The notes under the pieces were generated by a model. It saw only the letters and a list, made by a program, of their open reading frames with translations. It was not told where the DNA came from and did not search any database. Positions 27,180-35,301 of a DNA stretch of 64,000 bases are shown piece after piece (the first letter of the stretch is position 1; every line of letters begins with the position of its first letter). The stretch comes from Mycolicibacter longobardus (GTDB taxonomy: Bacteria > Actinomycetota > Actinomycetes > Mycobacteriales > Mycobacteriaceae): positions 186,001-250,000 of the forward strand of contig NZ_LQPG01000011.1 of NCBI RefSeq assembly GCF_002102265.1, given 5' to 3'. The position numbers were made by a program, and so were the translations under genes.

Positions 27180-28280
27180 ATGACGAGGATTCAAATTCCC
27201 TATCCCCATAGGAGGGGAGGGCACTGTGGTTCCGGTGCGCTTCGTGACCTTACTGAATGGGCCCAACTCGGATGGGGGACAGAAGCACTCAGTGAAGGAT
27301 TGGTCTTCACCCTCGGCGGAGCCTTGGACTTCTCGTACGTCCGCTCTACGCAGTTGTTCCCCCAGGTGTACCTGGTAGGACGAGGAAGCGACCTGGAACA
27401 GGATTACCTCTCCCGGGTTGGCGCAAAGTTCGTCGTGCGATCGACCGATGACCCGGACGTGGGATGGGCATTTGTGACCGACGAAATCGACAAAGGTCGA
27501 CCCGTCATGGTCTGGGCTGACATCGGCGAACTTCCTTACCTGCGCGTCCGATTGCACATGAGCCGTCACGACATTGTCATCACCGGATACGATGACGAAC
27601 AACGGGTCGCCTATGTGGTCGATAATGACCGCGAGACAACCCAGACGGTGGCCTACGACGACCTACGCCGGGCGCGGTCCTCGGTCGGGTTTCCCACACC
27701 TACCCGGCACACCACATATCACGTCGACTGGCCAGAGCGAGTGCCAGACCTTGGGCCGATCGCGGCCGCTGCACTCGCCGCGAGCGCAGCGTTCATGCGC
27801 GGCGGTGCCGTAGGTGCGCCGCTACTGCGCATCGAGGCAGCTGAAGTCGAATCTTCCGGTTTGAAGGGTGTGCAGGACTTCGCCGATGACGTAGGGCATT
27901 GGCCAACGCTGTTCGATGACGATGCCCTGACCGCGGCATTGTTCGGGCTCGGGGCGTTCATCGAGAAAGCCGGTACCGGCGGCGGGCTCTTTCGTACGCT
28001 GCAGGCAGACGGTTGCCAGAACATCGCCGATCTCCTAGATGACGCCGCCACTGCCGAAGCGGCTGCCGCGGCCCGACATGCTTCCAAAGCGTGGTCTACG
28101 CTTGCGGCCGCAGCCACGGATGCCGGCACATCGCTACGGAGTCGTAGTCTAGCTGCGGCCAAAGTCGCCGCGACGATCCCGGACGCCGAAACGCGCCTCG
28201 TCGAAGCCCTCGAAACGGCCAGTCGATCCGTTGGCACTGTCGATACCGGCATCGAAGCTCATCTGAAAGGCTATCCGTGA
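27180..28280 (+). CDS. BtrH-like (BtrH_N/DUF4872) acyltransferase-type protein
   Basis: 366 residues from ATG 27180, preceded by aaggaagg; the 277-bp gap upstream holds no gene. RRGGHCGSGALRDL with the probable nucleophile C16 is the start of the BtrH_N fold, and the C-terminal half, rich in alanine helices, fits DUF4872. BtrH itself moves an acyl group from a carrier protein in butirosin synthesis, so this protein may use an acyl thioester made by a FadD. The actual substrate is unknown. The next gene, a broken transglutaminase, overlaps by 4 bp. A second BtrH-like gene starts at 44475 but is truncated. Confidence 0.75.
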   Translation: MTRIQIPYPHRRGGHCGSGALRDLTEWAQLGWGTEALSEGLVFTLGGALDFSYVRSTQLFPQVYLVGRGSDLEQDYLSRVGAKFVVRSTDDPDVGWAFVTDEIDKGRPVMVWADIGELPYLRVRLHMSRHDIVITGYDDEQRVAYVVDNDRETTQTVAYDDLRRARSSVGFPTPTRHTTYHVDWPERVPDLGPIAAAALAASAAFMRGGAVGAPLLRIEAAEVESSGLKGVQDFADDVGHWPTLFDDDALTAALFGLGAFIEKAGTGGGLFRTLQADGCQNIADLLDDAATAEAAAAARHASKAWSTLAAAATDAGTSLRSRSLAAAKVAATIPDAETRLVEALETASRSVGTVDTGIEAHLKGYP

Positions 28281-28537
28281 GTGGCACTTCAAATCAATCG
28301 AGTTTCCTGAAGACTACTGGTTTCTCGATTGGCAGCATGACGATGTTCAGCGCTTCGCCCAGAACGCGGTCGGTGACGTTCGTGACCCTTGTGCAGAAGG
28401 CGAGGTTGACCGTCACCGCTGTGGGGGACAGGATTTGGTATGACCCCTATAGCACCGACGACGACCCCGAGCATTATCGGGCGAGCTATGCGGCGACAGC
28501 GTCGAGGGCGTATTGCGGGGCAGGACCAAATGGCTGA
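28277..28537 (+). pseudogene. Frameshifted, truncated transglutaminase-like gene
   Basis: The start overlaps the BtrH-like gene by 4 bp and reads VSGTSNQSSFLKTT. The homologous text then continues in another frame as FLDWQHDDVQRFAQNAVGDV, and returns with DRIWYDPYSTDDDPEHYRAS and ATASRAYC, matching the intact transglutaminase at 40948 (SIWYDPYTVTDDPHAYRAS). The frame ends right after the catalytic-cysteine region, so two or more frameshifts and a 3' truncation have destroyed it. The 28538-28691 gap shows nothing recognisable. Confidence 0.8.
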
Positions 28538-28691
28538 TAGTGACGGAACTGGAAGGTGTACCGCAGCGATGATCTCGGCGGGCTAACGAGTCCTTTACAT
28601 ACTCTTCGGGCGATCAGCCCAGCCGACGTCGGCGCAGTTCTTCAGTCGCATGGTGGTCCATGCACTGCGTGGTCCTATTTAGGAGGATTTC

Positions 28692-29243
28692 GTCATCGAC
28701 GAGCAAGCGGAAGAAGATTCGGCCATCGCGTGGTGGCATAACTTTCAGAATCGTGTTATCGCCGCCGACGGCGACTACCTCGATGCGCACCATCCGTGGT
28801 GCCTTGGTTGCGGCACAGACAATCCGCACGGTCATCGCCTGCGAGCGCGTCGGCGTGGCGACGGGGTGGGCGCCAGGCATATCTTCGACGGCCGACATCG
28901 CGGCGCACCCGGGATCGCACACGGCGGCGCAGTCATGACGGTTCTTGACGACACGGTGGGCATGCTGCTCTACGTCGTCGGTGAGATGGCCGTCACCCGT
29001 AAGCTCGACACCGAGTTCTTCGCGCCGGTATTGCTGGGGGTTCCCTACGAGGTCAGCGCGGAGCTCGTGTCCAGAACCGGCCGGAAACTCGAAGTGCGGA
29101 CAGAATTGCGCGAGGAAGCCACCGGCCAGCTGGTCGCGTCCGCGTCCGGGTTATTCGTCGTCGTCACGCTGGATCACTTCACTAGCTCCATACAGAAGGC
29201 GTCGTCAATACGCTGCACTGCGCGACCACCCTGGGAAGGATGA
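28692..29243 (+). pseudogene. PaaI/hotdog thioesterase with a lost start codon
   Basis: A long coherent frame reads IDEQAEEDSAIAWWHNF, then WCLGCGTDNPHGHRLRARR, then GAPGIAHGGAVMTVLDDTVG, the hotdog HGG motif, to TGA at 29241-29243. The only codon at the right distance from the strong aggagga ribosome-binding site is GTC (28692), where GTG would be expected; no ATG, GTG or TTG follows for ~55 codons. Translation from GTC or the following ATC would be very weak, and a late GTG at 28866 would lose the N-terminal third. The gene is probably silenced by one base change. Confidence 0.6.
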
Positions 29244-29405
29244 CTCAACCCGTAAATCTGCTCATTTTTCAACCGGCGCAGGCTGCTCAGGATTGAACCG
29301 GGGCCGACAGGGGGTTTGCTAAGCAAACGCGTACTCGACCACATCGTGGTGTACCAGCCTTCGGTAGCGTGACGCCGCAGCGTGTCGGCGAAAATACCGC
29401 CGGTC

Positions 29406-30095
29406 TCATCTGTTGTGGCCCGCCGGGGAGTTGATATCGACCTGGATGTGCGAAGCGGCCGGGTCAGGTTTCTGGCCGAGGGTATACAGGCCAAGACTGC
29501 CGAGAAAACCCGCACAATGCTCGATAAGCACTTCGGTCGATAGGTTTAGTTGTCCGTCTATCCAGCGACGGAGAATCTCGAACAGGCCCCCGACACCGTA
29601 GGTAGCGGCGAGATCTGCGACCTGAATCACCTCGCTGGGTATATCGAGATGCAGGCGGGCCTCTCTGAGGACGAGCTCCGCAAATTCGGACATCAGTTCG
29701 CTTCGCAGCTGCCGAAGCAGGGGTTCAGCGCCCGATTCGACAAACAATATGCGGGCCATGCTGGGATCGTTCTCGATCATCTGAACCAGGGCCTTTATCG
29801 GAGCGTAAGCGAGTTCTTGAGGAGCAACGGTGTCATCCGGTATCGCCTTGGTGATCACGGCTTGGAAGGTGGTGGAGATCTTGGTGAACATCGCACGCAG
29901 GAGCGCGTCTCTGTCGCGAAACTGCTGGTAGAAGTACCGGCTCGTCACTCCTGACTCCGTACACACAGCGGTCACGGTGCACGCGGCGGCTCCCTGCTTG
30001 CCCATGAGCGCGACCGCGGCGTCAATCAGCAGTGCGCGGCGCTGCGCATCGCGTTGAGTTGCGGACAGCCCGCCATAAACACGTGCTGGACTCAT
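29406..30095 (-). CDS. TetR-family regulator
   Basis: 229 residues from ATG 30095. The N-terminal HTH reads CTVTAVCTESGVTSRYFYQQ followed by FRDRDALLRAM. It is divergent from the ferritin-like hydrolase gene at 30169 across 73 bp and convergent with the thioesterase. The C-terminal ligand domain is not identifiable. Confidence 0.87.
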   Translation of the reverse strand: MSPARVYGGLSATQRDAQRRALLIDAAVALMGKQGAAACTVTAVCTESGVTSRYFYQQFRDRDALLRAMFTKISTTFQAVITKAIPDDTVAPQELAYAPIKALVQMIENDPSMARILFVESGAEPLLRQLRSELMSEFAELVLREARLHLDIPSEVIQVADLAATYGVGGLFEILRRWIDGQLNLSTEVLIEHCAGFLGSLGLYTLGQKPDPAASHIQVDINSPAGHNR

Positions 30096-30168
30096 GCCCT
30101 ACATTCTGGCAGTCTCATGTGACAAGGCCTAAAGTCAGATCACGCAACGGAGGAAGGACCCCGTCAAG

Positions 30169-31038
30169 ATGCCGGAAGATCGAGCCTCGACCAAGAGCCG
30201 TGTATTGCCAAAACCCCGGCGCGTTCGTTTCCCCATGCCCACCTCCACGAAGCGGCGACACTTCGTGGATGGCGACCTGGTGATGAGCCATTTCATCTCG
30301 GTGCTTTCTGCGACCTTCCCGGAAGGGGAAGACTTCTTCATCCGCTCGGTCAAGTATTTCCAGAGTTCCATCGACGATCCCCAATTGCTGACAGCGGTCA
30401 AGGGTTTCATCGGGCAAGAGGCCACACACCGACACCAGCATCGGCTCCTCAACGAACGGCTCCAGGCCATGGGTTATCCGACCGCGCGGATCGACCGCCA
30501 CGTCGCACGCCTGATCAAGCGATTGGAGCGGCGCTTTTCGCCAGAAATGCGGCTGTCGATGACCTCTGCATTGGAGCACTACACCGCGACGCTCGCTGAA
30601 ATCATTCTCACCAGCGATGACGCGCAGAAGCTCATCGGACAGACAGAGGTTCGACCGATTCTGCTGTGGCATGCGTTCGAGGAGTCGGAGCACAAAGCCG
30701 TCGCCTTCGACGCCTATCGGCTGATTGGAGGCACCGAGCGCACCCGCGTACGGGGCATGCGGATCGCCTCTGCAATTCTGTTCGGCGAACTCATTCTGCA
30801 GACTGCGCTGTCGATGGCCTCTGACAAGGCCTCGTATAACCCGGTCACGTTGGTGCGTAGCCTACGTCGCTTCAGTCGCACCCCGATGTTCACCGCCGAT
30901 GCGCTGCAGCGATTCCGTTCGTACAACCGCCCCGGCTTCCACCCTGATGATTGGGACAGCACCGCGGTCCTGGAGCGATGGAGCAAGGAACTGTTCGACC
31001 AAGACGGCTCACAGAAGGTCATCGCTCAGCCGGGGTAG
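30169..31038 (+). CDS. Predicted metal-dependent hydrolase (PF10118-type, ferritin-like)
   Basis: 289 residues from ATG 30169, preceded by ggaggaagg. It has the family pattern VRRRHF-like start (TKRRHFVDGDLVMSHF), then GFIGQEATHRHQHRLLNERL, HYTATLAEIIL and LLWHAFEESEHKAVAFDAY, in which E, H and ExxxH residues could hold two metal ions. The reaction is not known; members are frequent in mycobacterial lipid-oxidation clusters. A strong hairpin follows 20 bp after the stop. Confidence 0.75.
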   Translation: MPEDRASTKSRVLPKPRRVRFPMPTSTKRRHFVDGDLVMSHFISVLSATFPEGEDFFIRSVKYFQSSIDDPQLLTAVKGFIGQEATHRHQHRLLNERLQAMGYPTARIDRHVARLIKRLERRFSPEMRLSMTSALEHYTATLAEIILTSDDAQKLIGQTEVRPILLWHAFEESEHKAVAFDAYRLIGGTERTRVRGMRIASAILFGELILQTALSMASDKASYNPVTLVRSLRRFSRTPMFTADALQRFRSYNRPGFHPDDWDSTAVLERWSKELFDQDGSQKVIAQPG

Positions 31039-31057
31039 CAAAAGTGCGTGAGGAGGG

Positions 31058-31086
31058 CGACGCAGAAAGACACTGTTTCTGCGTCG
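31058..31086 (+). terminator. Hairpin terminator
   Basis: cgacgcagaaa (31058-31068) pairs with tttctgcgtcg (31076-31086) over a 7-nt loop, and flanking aggagg/cctcc lengthens the stem. It lies 20 bp after the hydrolase stop. There is no T-tract, as usual in mycobacteria. Confidence 0.65.
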
Positions 31087-31204
31087 TTCCTCCAAACAAT
31101 CGACAGCGCGCCTGTCGTCACGGATTGGATGCCCGGTGGCGGGTCAAGGCGACAGTCATACAGACAAGTGCAGTCGGCCTCGAAACTCACGGAAAGGTTA
31201 AGCC

Positions 31205-31846
31205 TCAGCCGCTGACGACGTAGCGTTGAGCCAAGGTTTCAGCCAGTCGGCTCGTGTGCGCGACCACTTCCTTTTCGGTCACCGCGAGCAAACCGGAGTG
31301 CCAGGCCGTGATGACTTCGACGAACCCCCCCACCGCAACCAAAGTGTCCATACGAAGGGCCGTCTCGTCGGCGTCTTCTCTGAGATGTGGCCGGCTTGCC
31401 TCGACGACCAACTGCGTTGCCTCCTGCAGCGCCACAGCGCGGCGATCTTGCAGCGGTGAGCTACCTACATGCTGAGCGAGGAGGATGTGCGCCCGGCCAG
31501 GATCGCGTGCGATCCGGTCGACCACGATGGCGATCGCCGCGGTGATGGTTTCGATCGGCGGCCGATCCACACGCTCGTCGAAGAGCGCGGAAACCTCGCC
31601 GAGCATGTCATTGCGAACGCCATCCCACGCTGCGACGAGAAGATCCTCGCGCGTCTTGAAGTCCTCGTAGAAGTATCGATCGTTGAGCCCTGTCCGGGCG
31701 CACACGCCGCGCATAGTCACTGCGGCCCAACCGCTCTCACTCCAAATCTCGGTCGCAGCCTCGATCAATTGCTGCCGTCGCTCTGCTCGACGCTCAGCAC
31801 CGGTCCGACCACCCCAGCGCGTGTTTCTCGACCGCACATCAAACAT
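31205..31846 (-). CDS. TetR-family regulator
   Basis: 213 residues from ATG 31846. The HTH reads VTMRGVCARTGLNDRYFYED followed by FKTREDLLVAA. It is divergent from the SDR/diiron/monooxygenase gene series at 31967. Two small palindromes in the shared 120-bp region (31870-31899) are candidate operators. It probably controls the ketone-oxidising cluster to its right. Confidence 0.87.
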   Translation of the reverse strand: MFDVRSRNTRWGGRTGAERRAERRQQLIEAATEIWSESGWAAVTMRGVCARTGLNDRYFYEDFKTREDLLVAAWDGVRNDMLGEVSALFDERVDRPPIETITAAIAIVVDRIARDPGRAHILLAQHVGSSPLQDRRAVALQEATQLVVEASRPHLREDADETALRMDTLVAVGGFVEVITAWHSGLLAVTEKEVVAHTSRLAETLAQRYVVSG

Positions 31847-31847
31847 C

Positions 31848-31853
31848 TTGACA
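31848..31853 (+). promoter_or_regulatory. Possible -35 hexamer for the SDR operon
   Basis: TTGACA at 31848-31853 lies in the divergent TetR/SDR region. A matching -10 is not obvious, the best being caaact 19-20 bp downstream. The palindromes at 31870-31899 would overlap such a promoter. Confidence 0.3.
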
Positions 31854-31869
31854 AAACGTCGGGCTCACG

Positions 31870-31899
31870 ACCAAACTGGTGGCATGCGACACCAATGGT
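31870..31899. promoter_or_regulatory. Two palindromes, candidate TetR operator
   Basis: accaaactggt (31870-31880) and caccaatggtg (31890-31900) share ACCA...TGGT arms, with centres 20 bp apart. They lie between the TetR start (31846) and the SDR start (31967), as expected for a TetR operator controlling both directions. Confidence 0.45.
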
Positions 31900-31966
31900 G
31901 GCTGATGCCCCCAAATCAATGGTCTCCCGCACCGGAAATCAGTGTCGCGATCCGAAAGGCAAGCAG

Positions 31967-32833
31967 ATGAGGTTCTTGCCGTTCGGTAGTTCACCAGGTA
32001 GAACCCACCGCGCCCACGCAGTAGTCACAGGCGCAGGGAGCGGTATCGGCCGCGCGTTCGCCGTTGAGCTTGCACGCCGAGGTGGACGTGTTGTGTGTGC
32101 GGACAAAGACCCCATCACTGCGAAAGAGTCGGCCGAGTTGGTGAGGCAGGCCGGCGGCGAGGGTTTCGACGTCGTATGCGACGTCACCGACCTTGAGCAG
32201 GTCCGTAACCTCGCTGATGCCAGTGAAGACTGGTTTGGCAAGGCGGCGAGCCTGGTGATCAACAACGCCGGAATCGGTGCGGGCGGCAATCGCATCGGCG
32301 CTACGTCGGTCGAGGACTGGAACGCTGCGATTTCTGTCAACCTTTGGGGTGTTATCTACGGGTGCGAGACTTTCGTTCCCCGGCTCCGGAGCAACGGCCG
32401 TGGCGGAGTGATCAATGTGGCGTCCGCCGCGAGTTTCGGCTCGGCGCCCCGAATGGGGGCATACAACGTGAGTAAGGCCGGAGTGCTCGCTCTGTCCGAG
32501 ACCTTGGCGGCCGAACTGAGCGGTACTAACGTCAATGTCACAGTGCTTTGCCCCACCTTCGTCAAGACGAACATCGCCAAAAATCCTCAGATTGAGGAGT
32601 CGGCGGCGAAACTCGCGACCAACCTGATGAGGTGGACCGGCATTTCGCCGGATCAAGTGGCTCGAACGACCTTGAACGCGCACGATCGCGGACAAATCTA
32701 TGTAGTGCCCCAACTGGACGCGAAAATTTTGTGGCAACTGAAAAGAGCTTTACCCGGTCAGTTTACGCGGGCGTTGGGGCTGGTGGAGCGCGTGGCCTCA
32801 TGGAACGATCCAGCCGAACAGAGGGAGCAGTGA
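31967..32833 (+). CDS. Short-chain dehydrogenase/reductase
   Basis: 288 residues from ATG 31967; the open frame to 31469 upstream is the shadow of the TetR gene. Motifs are TGAGSGIG (cofactor), NNAG, the catalytic serine in VASAASF, and YNVSK. It could oxidise a secondary alcohol to the ketone needed by the downstream Baeyer-Villiger enzymes. The next gene starts one base after its stop. Confidence 0.87.
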   Translation: MRFLPFGSSPGRTHRAHAVVTGAGSGIGRAFAVELARRGGRVVCADKDPITAKESAELVRQAGGEGFDVVCDVTDLEQVRNLADASEDWFGKAASLVINNAGIGAGGNRIGATSVEDWNAAISVNLWGVIYGCETFVPRLRSNGRGGVINVASAASFGSAPRMGAYNVSKAGVLALSETLAAELSGTNVNVTVLCPTFVKTNIAKNPQIEESAAKLATNLMRWTGISPDQVARTTLNAHDRGQIYVVPQLDAKILWQLKRALPGQFTRALGLVERVASWNDPAEQREQ

Positions 32834-32834
32834 A

Positions 32835-33758
32835 ATGGCGTTCGCATATAGCGACATGCTCGAGACGATCAAGAACAAGCAATGGGCTCTCGCCGATATC
32901 GATTGGGGCGCCCCTGGTGCGGAGTTGATCACCGACGAACAGCGTCCCAAACTCAAGCAATTCATGTCCGACGTGGTGTGGATTGAGCATGTCGGAGCGC
33001 GCGCCTTTGCTGCGATGGCCCCGAAGGCGCCCTTCGAAGCGCTCGGAGACATTTACCGTTACTTTCACGCCGAGGAGCAGCGTCACGCCAACGCCGAACT
33101 TGCTCTGATGCGTCGCTGGGGCATGATCGAGGAAGGCGAAAAGCCTGTACCGAATAAGAACATCCGTCTCGTGATCGAGTGGCTAGATCGGTACGCTGAG
33201 GCTCTTCCTCTGACTGTCATCGGCGCCGCGATTCCCGCACTGGAGACCGCGCTGGACGGGGCCCTGCTGAAATTTCTCCTTGATGAGGTCGACGACCCAA
33301 TTTGCGGGGAAGTATTCAATAAGGTCAACAGCGACGAATCGCGGCACCTTGCAGTAGGTTTTCAAGTCCTGAATGACCTCGGCGCCAGTCCCATGCGAAT
33401 CCATGCAATCCAAACGGTCGGCGCTGTGATGGACCCCCGTATTCTCACTGGCGCGTTGCTGTATATACCGCTTCTCACGCGCATGTTGATGAATCTCAAC
33501 GCGATGGGGCTATCCGAAGAGAAGCTGTACAACGCGGTGACGCGATATGGCAATGTCGGGGACCGCAGTGAGCACACGCGGAGGGTGCCTGGATATCACA
33601 TCTTGAAGGCCCACATGTCCTCCTCGATCAAGCGGTCCCAACCCCTTCACTTCGTTTCCCAGCGCTTAGGCAATGCGATCGACATCTTCCCCGTGCAAGT
33701 ACTCGGGCGACCGCCTTCATGGACGGATGAACTGACCTATGAACCGGTCGCTAAATGA
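32835..33758 (+). CDS. Ferritin-like diiron protein, possible oxygenase
   Basis: 307 residues. Potential metal ligands are WIEHVGARA (~E51/H52), FHAEEQRHAN (ExxH ~80-84), LETALDG, and DESRHLA (second ExxH). Two ExxH helices in a four-helix bundle suggest a diiron centre as in ferritin-like oxygenases and desaturases. The substrate is unknown. It lies between the SDR and the first monooxygenase, with a 4-bp overlap to the latter. Its place suggests a hydroxylation of the cluster substrate, but this is inference. Confidence 0.65.
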   Translation: MAFAYSDMLETIKNKQWALADIDWGAPGAELITDEQRPKLKQFMSDVVWIEHVGARAFAAMAPKAPFEALGDIYRYFHAEEQRHANAELALMRRWGMIEEGEKPVPNKNIRLVIEWLDRYAEALPLTVIGAAIPALETALDGALLKFLLDEVDDPICGEVFNKVNSDESRHLAVGFQVLNDLGASPMRIHAIQTVGAVMDPRILTGALLYIPLLTRMLMNLNAMGLSEEKLYNAVTRYGNVGDRSEHTRRVPGYHILKAHMSSSIKRSQPLHFVSQRLGNAIDIFPVQVLGRPPSWTDELTYEPVAK

Positions 33759-35254
33759 CGGACACGGTAACGACTTTGATCGTCGGCGCCGGCTTCGCGG
33801 GTATCGGTACGGCGATGAGAATGCTTCAAGCGGGCGTTAACGACTTTGTCATCTTGGAGCGATCACATCGCGTCGGGGGCACCTGGCGTGACAACACTTA
33901 CCCCGGCGCCGCCTGCGACATTCCGTCATTGCTGTACTCCTACTCGTTCGAGCCGAACCCAGGCTGGACTCGCGCATACTCGGGGAGCGCAGAGATCCTC
34001 GCCTATATCGACGCGATTGTCGCGAAATACGATCTTGGGAGGTTCATTCATTTCGGTGCGGACGTGAGTGCACTGGAATTCGACGAGGATGCCGGAGAGT
34101 GGGTTGTCGACACGACCGGCGGCAGGCGGTATCGGGGCCGTTCAGTCGTGATGGCTAGCGGACCACTTGCTGACGCCAGTTTCCCGGATATTCGTGGCAT
34201 CGAGTCGTACGAGGGGAAAAAGATTCACAGTGCTCGGTGGGACCACTCCTATGACATGAGCGGTAAGAGGGTGGCGGTTATCGGGACCGGGGCGAGCGCT
34301 GTGCAGATCGTTCCCGAATTGGTCCAGTTGGCGGCGTCGGTCAAGGTGTTTCAGAGGACGCCCGGCTGGGTCCTACCGAGGGTGAATTTCCGGCATCCGG
34401 CCTGGGCGCGTTCGACTTTCAAGCGCATGCCGGCAACCGAACAGGCCCTACGAGGTGCGTGGTTTTGGGCGCATGAGGTCATGGCCGTGGGCATGGTTTG
34501 GGATACCGCTGCCACATCTGTCATCCAAGCGGCCGCGAAGGCGAATCTGCGTCGGCAGGTGAAGGATACCTGGTTGAGACGTCAGCTAACACCGCAGTTC
34601 AGACCTGGGTGCAAACGCATGCTTATGACTAACGACTATTACCCTGCTCTCCAGGCCGATAACTGCAAACTCGTCAGCTGGCCGATCGCCACACTGGCTC
34701 CGAACGGAATTCGAACCGCCGACGGCATCGAGCATGAGGTGGACTGCATAGTATTCGCGACAGGCTTCGATGTGTGTAAACGCGGTACGCCATTTCCGAT
34801 CCTGGGGCGCGACGGGCGAAAACTCGAAGACGCGTGGTCTGAGGGGAGATTTGCCTACAAGAGCGTGAGTGTGGCCGGGTATCCGAATTTGTTCTTCACT
34901 TTCGGGCCTAATTCCGGTCCTGGCCACAACTCCGCTCTTCTATATATGGAGGCGGCAATCGATTACATCGTAAAAGCGATCGAGCTCTTGCGCGACCAAG
35001 GTAACGGAGTCCATACCCTGGATGTGAAAGAGAATAGCCAAAACGCGTACCACTCCAATATTCAGCGGCGGTTACGACGCACGACATGGAACTCGGGTTG
35101 CAGCAGCTGGTATTTAACAGAGGATGGCTATAACGGCACGATGTATCCGGGCTTTGCGACTCAGTTCACCAGGGAACTGTCCCGTCTGGATATGCGGGAT
35201 TACGATATCACTCGGCGTGACGATGCTGACCTGAAGTTGACACAAACACGCTGA
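33755..35254 (+). CDS. Baeyer-Villiger-type flavin monooxygenase 1
   Basis: 499 residues. The FAD fold is IVGAGFAGIG (9-18); the NADPH fold is VIGTGASAVQ (~175-184); the Baeyer-Villiger fingerprint FxGxxxHxxxW appears as YEGKKIHSARW (152-162), with tyrosine in place of the first phenylalanine. GGTWRDNTYPGAACDIPS is typical of EthA/CHMO-like enzymes. It would insert oxygen next to a ketone to give an ester or lactone. Three such genes occur between 33.8 and 39.4 kb, and they differ clearly from each other. Confidence 0.88.
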   Translation: MTDTVTTLIVGAGFAGIGTAMRMLQAGVNDFVILERSHRVGGTWRDNTYPGAACDIPSLLYSYSFEPNPGWTRAYSGSAEILAYIDAIVAKYDLGRFIHFGADVSALEFDEDAGEWVVDTTGGRRYRGRSVVMASGPLADASFPDIRGIESYEGKKIHSARWDHSYDMSGKRVAVIGTGASAVQIVPELVQLAASVKVFQRTPGWVLPRVNFRHPAWARSTFKRMPATEQALRGAWFWAHEVMAVGMVWDTAATSVIQAAAKANLRRQVKDTWLRRQLTPQFRPGCKRMLMTNDYYPALQADNCKLVSWPIATLAPNGIRTADGIEHEVDCIVFATGFDVCKRGTPFPILGRDGRKLEDAWSEGRFAYKSVSVAGYPNLFFTFGPNSGPGHNSALLYMEAAIDYIVKAIELLRDQGNGVHTLDVKENSQNAYHSNIQRRLRRTTWNSGCSSWYLTEDGYNGTMYPGFATQFTRELSRLDMRDYDITRRDDADLKLTQTR

Positions 35255-35301
35255 ACTGCAGCAGCGGATAGGGTAAACATCAAAGCGCACGTGAGGAAGT
35301 A

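Noticed and set aside
31469-31966. 166-codon N-terminal extension of the SDR.
   Set aside because: It is the antisense shadow of the TetR gene at 31205-31846. The SDR fold begins just after ATG 31967.
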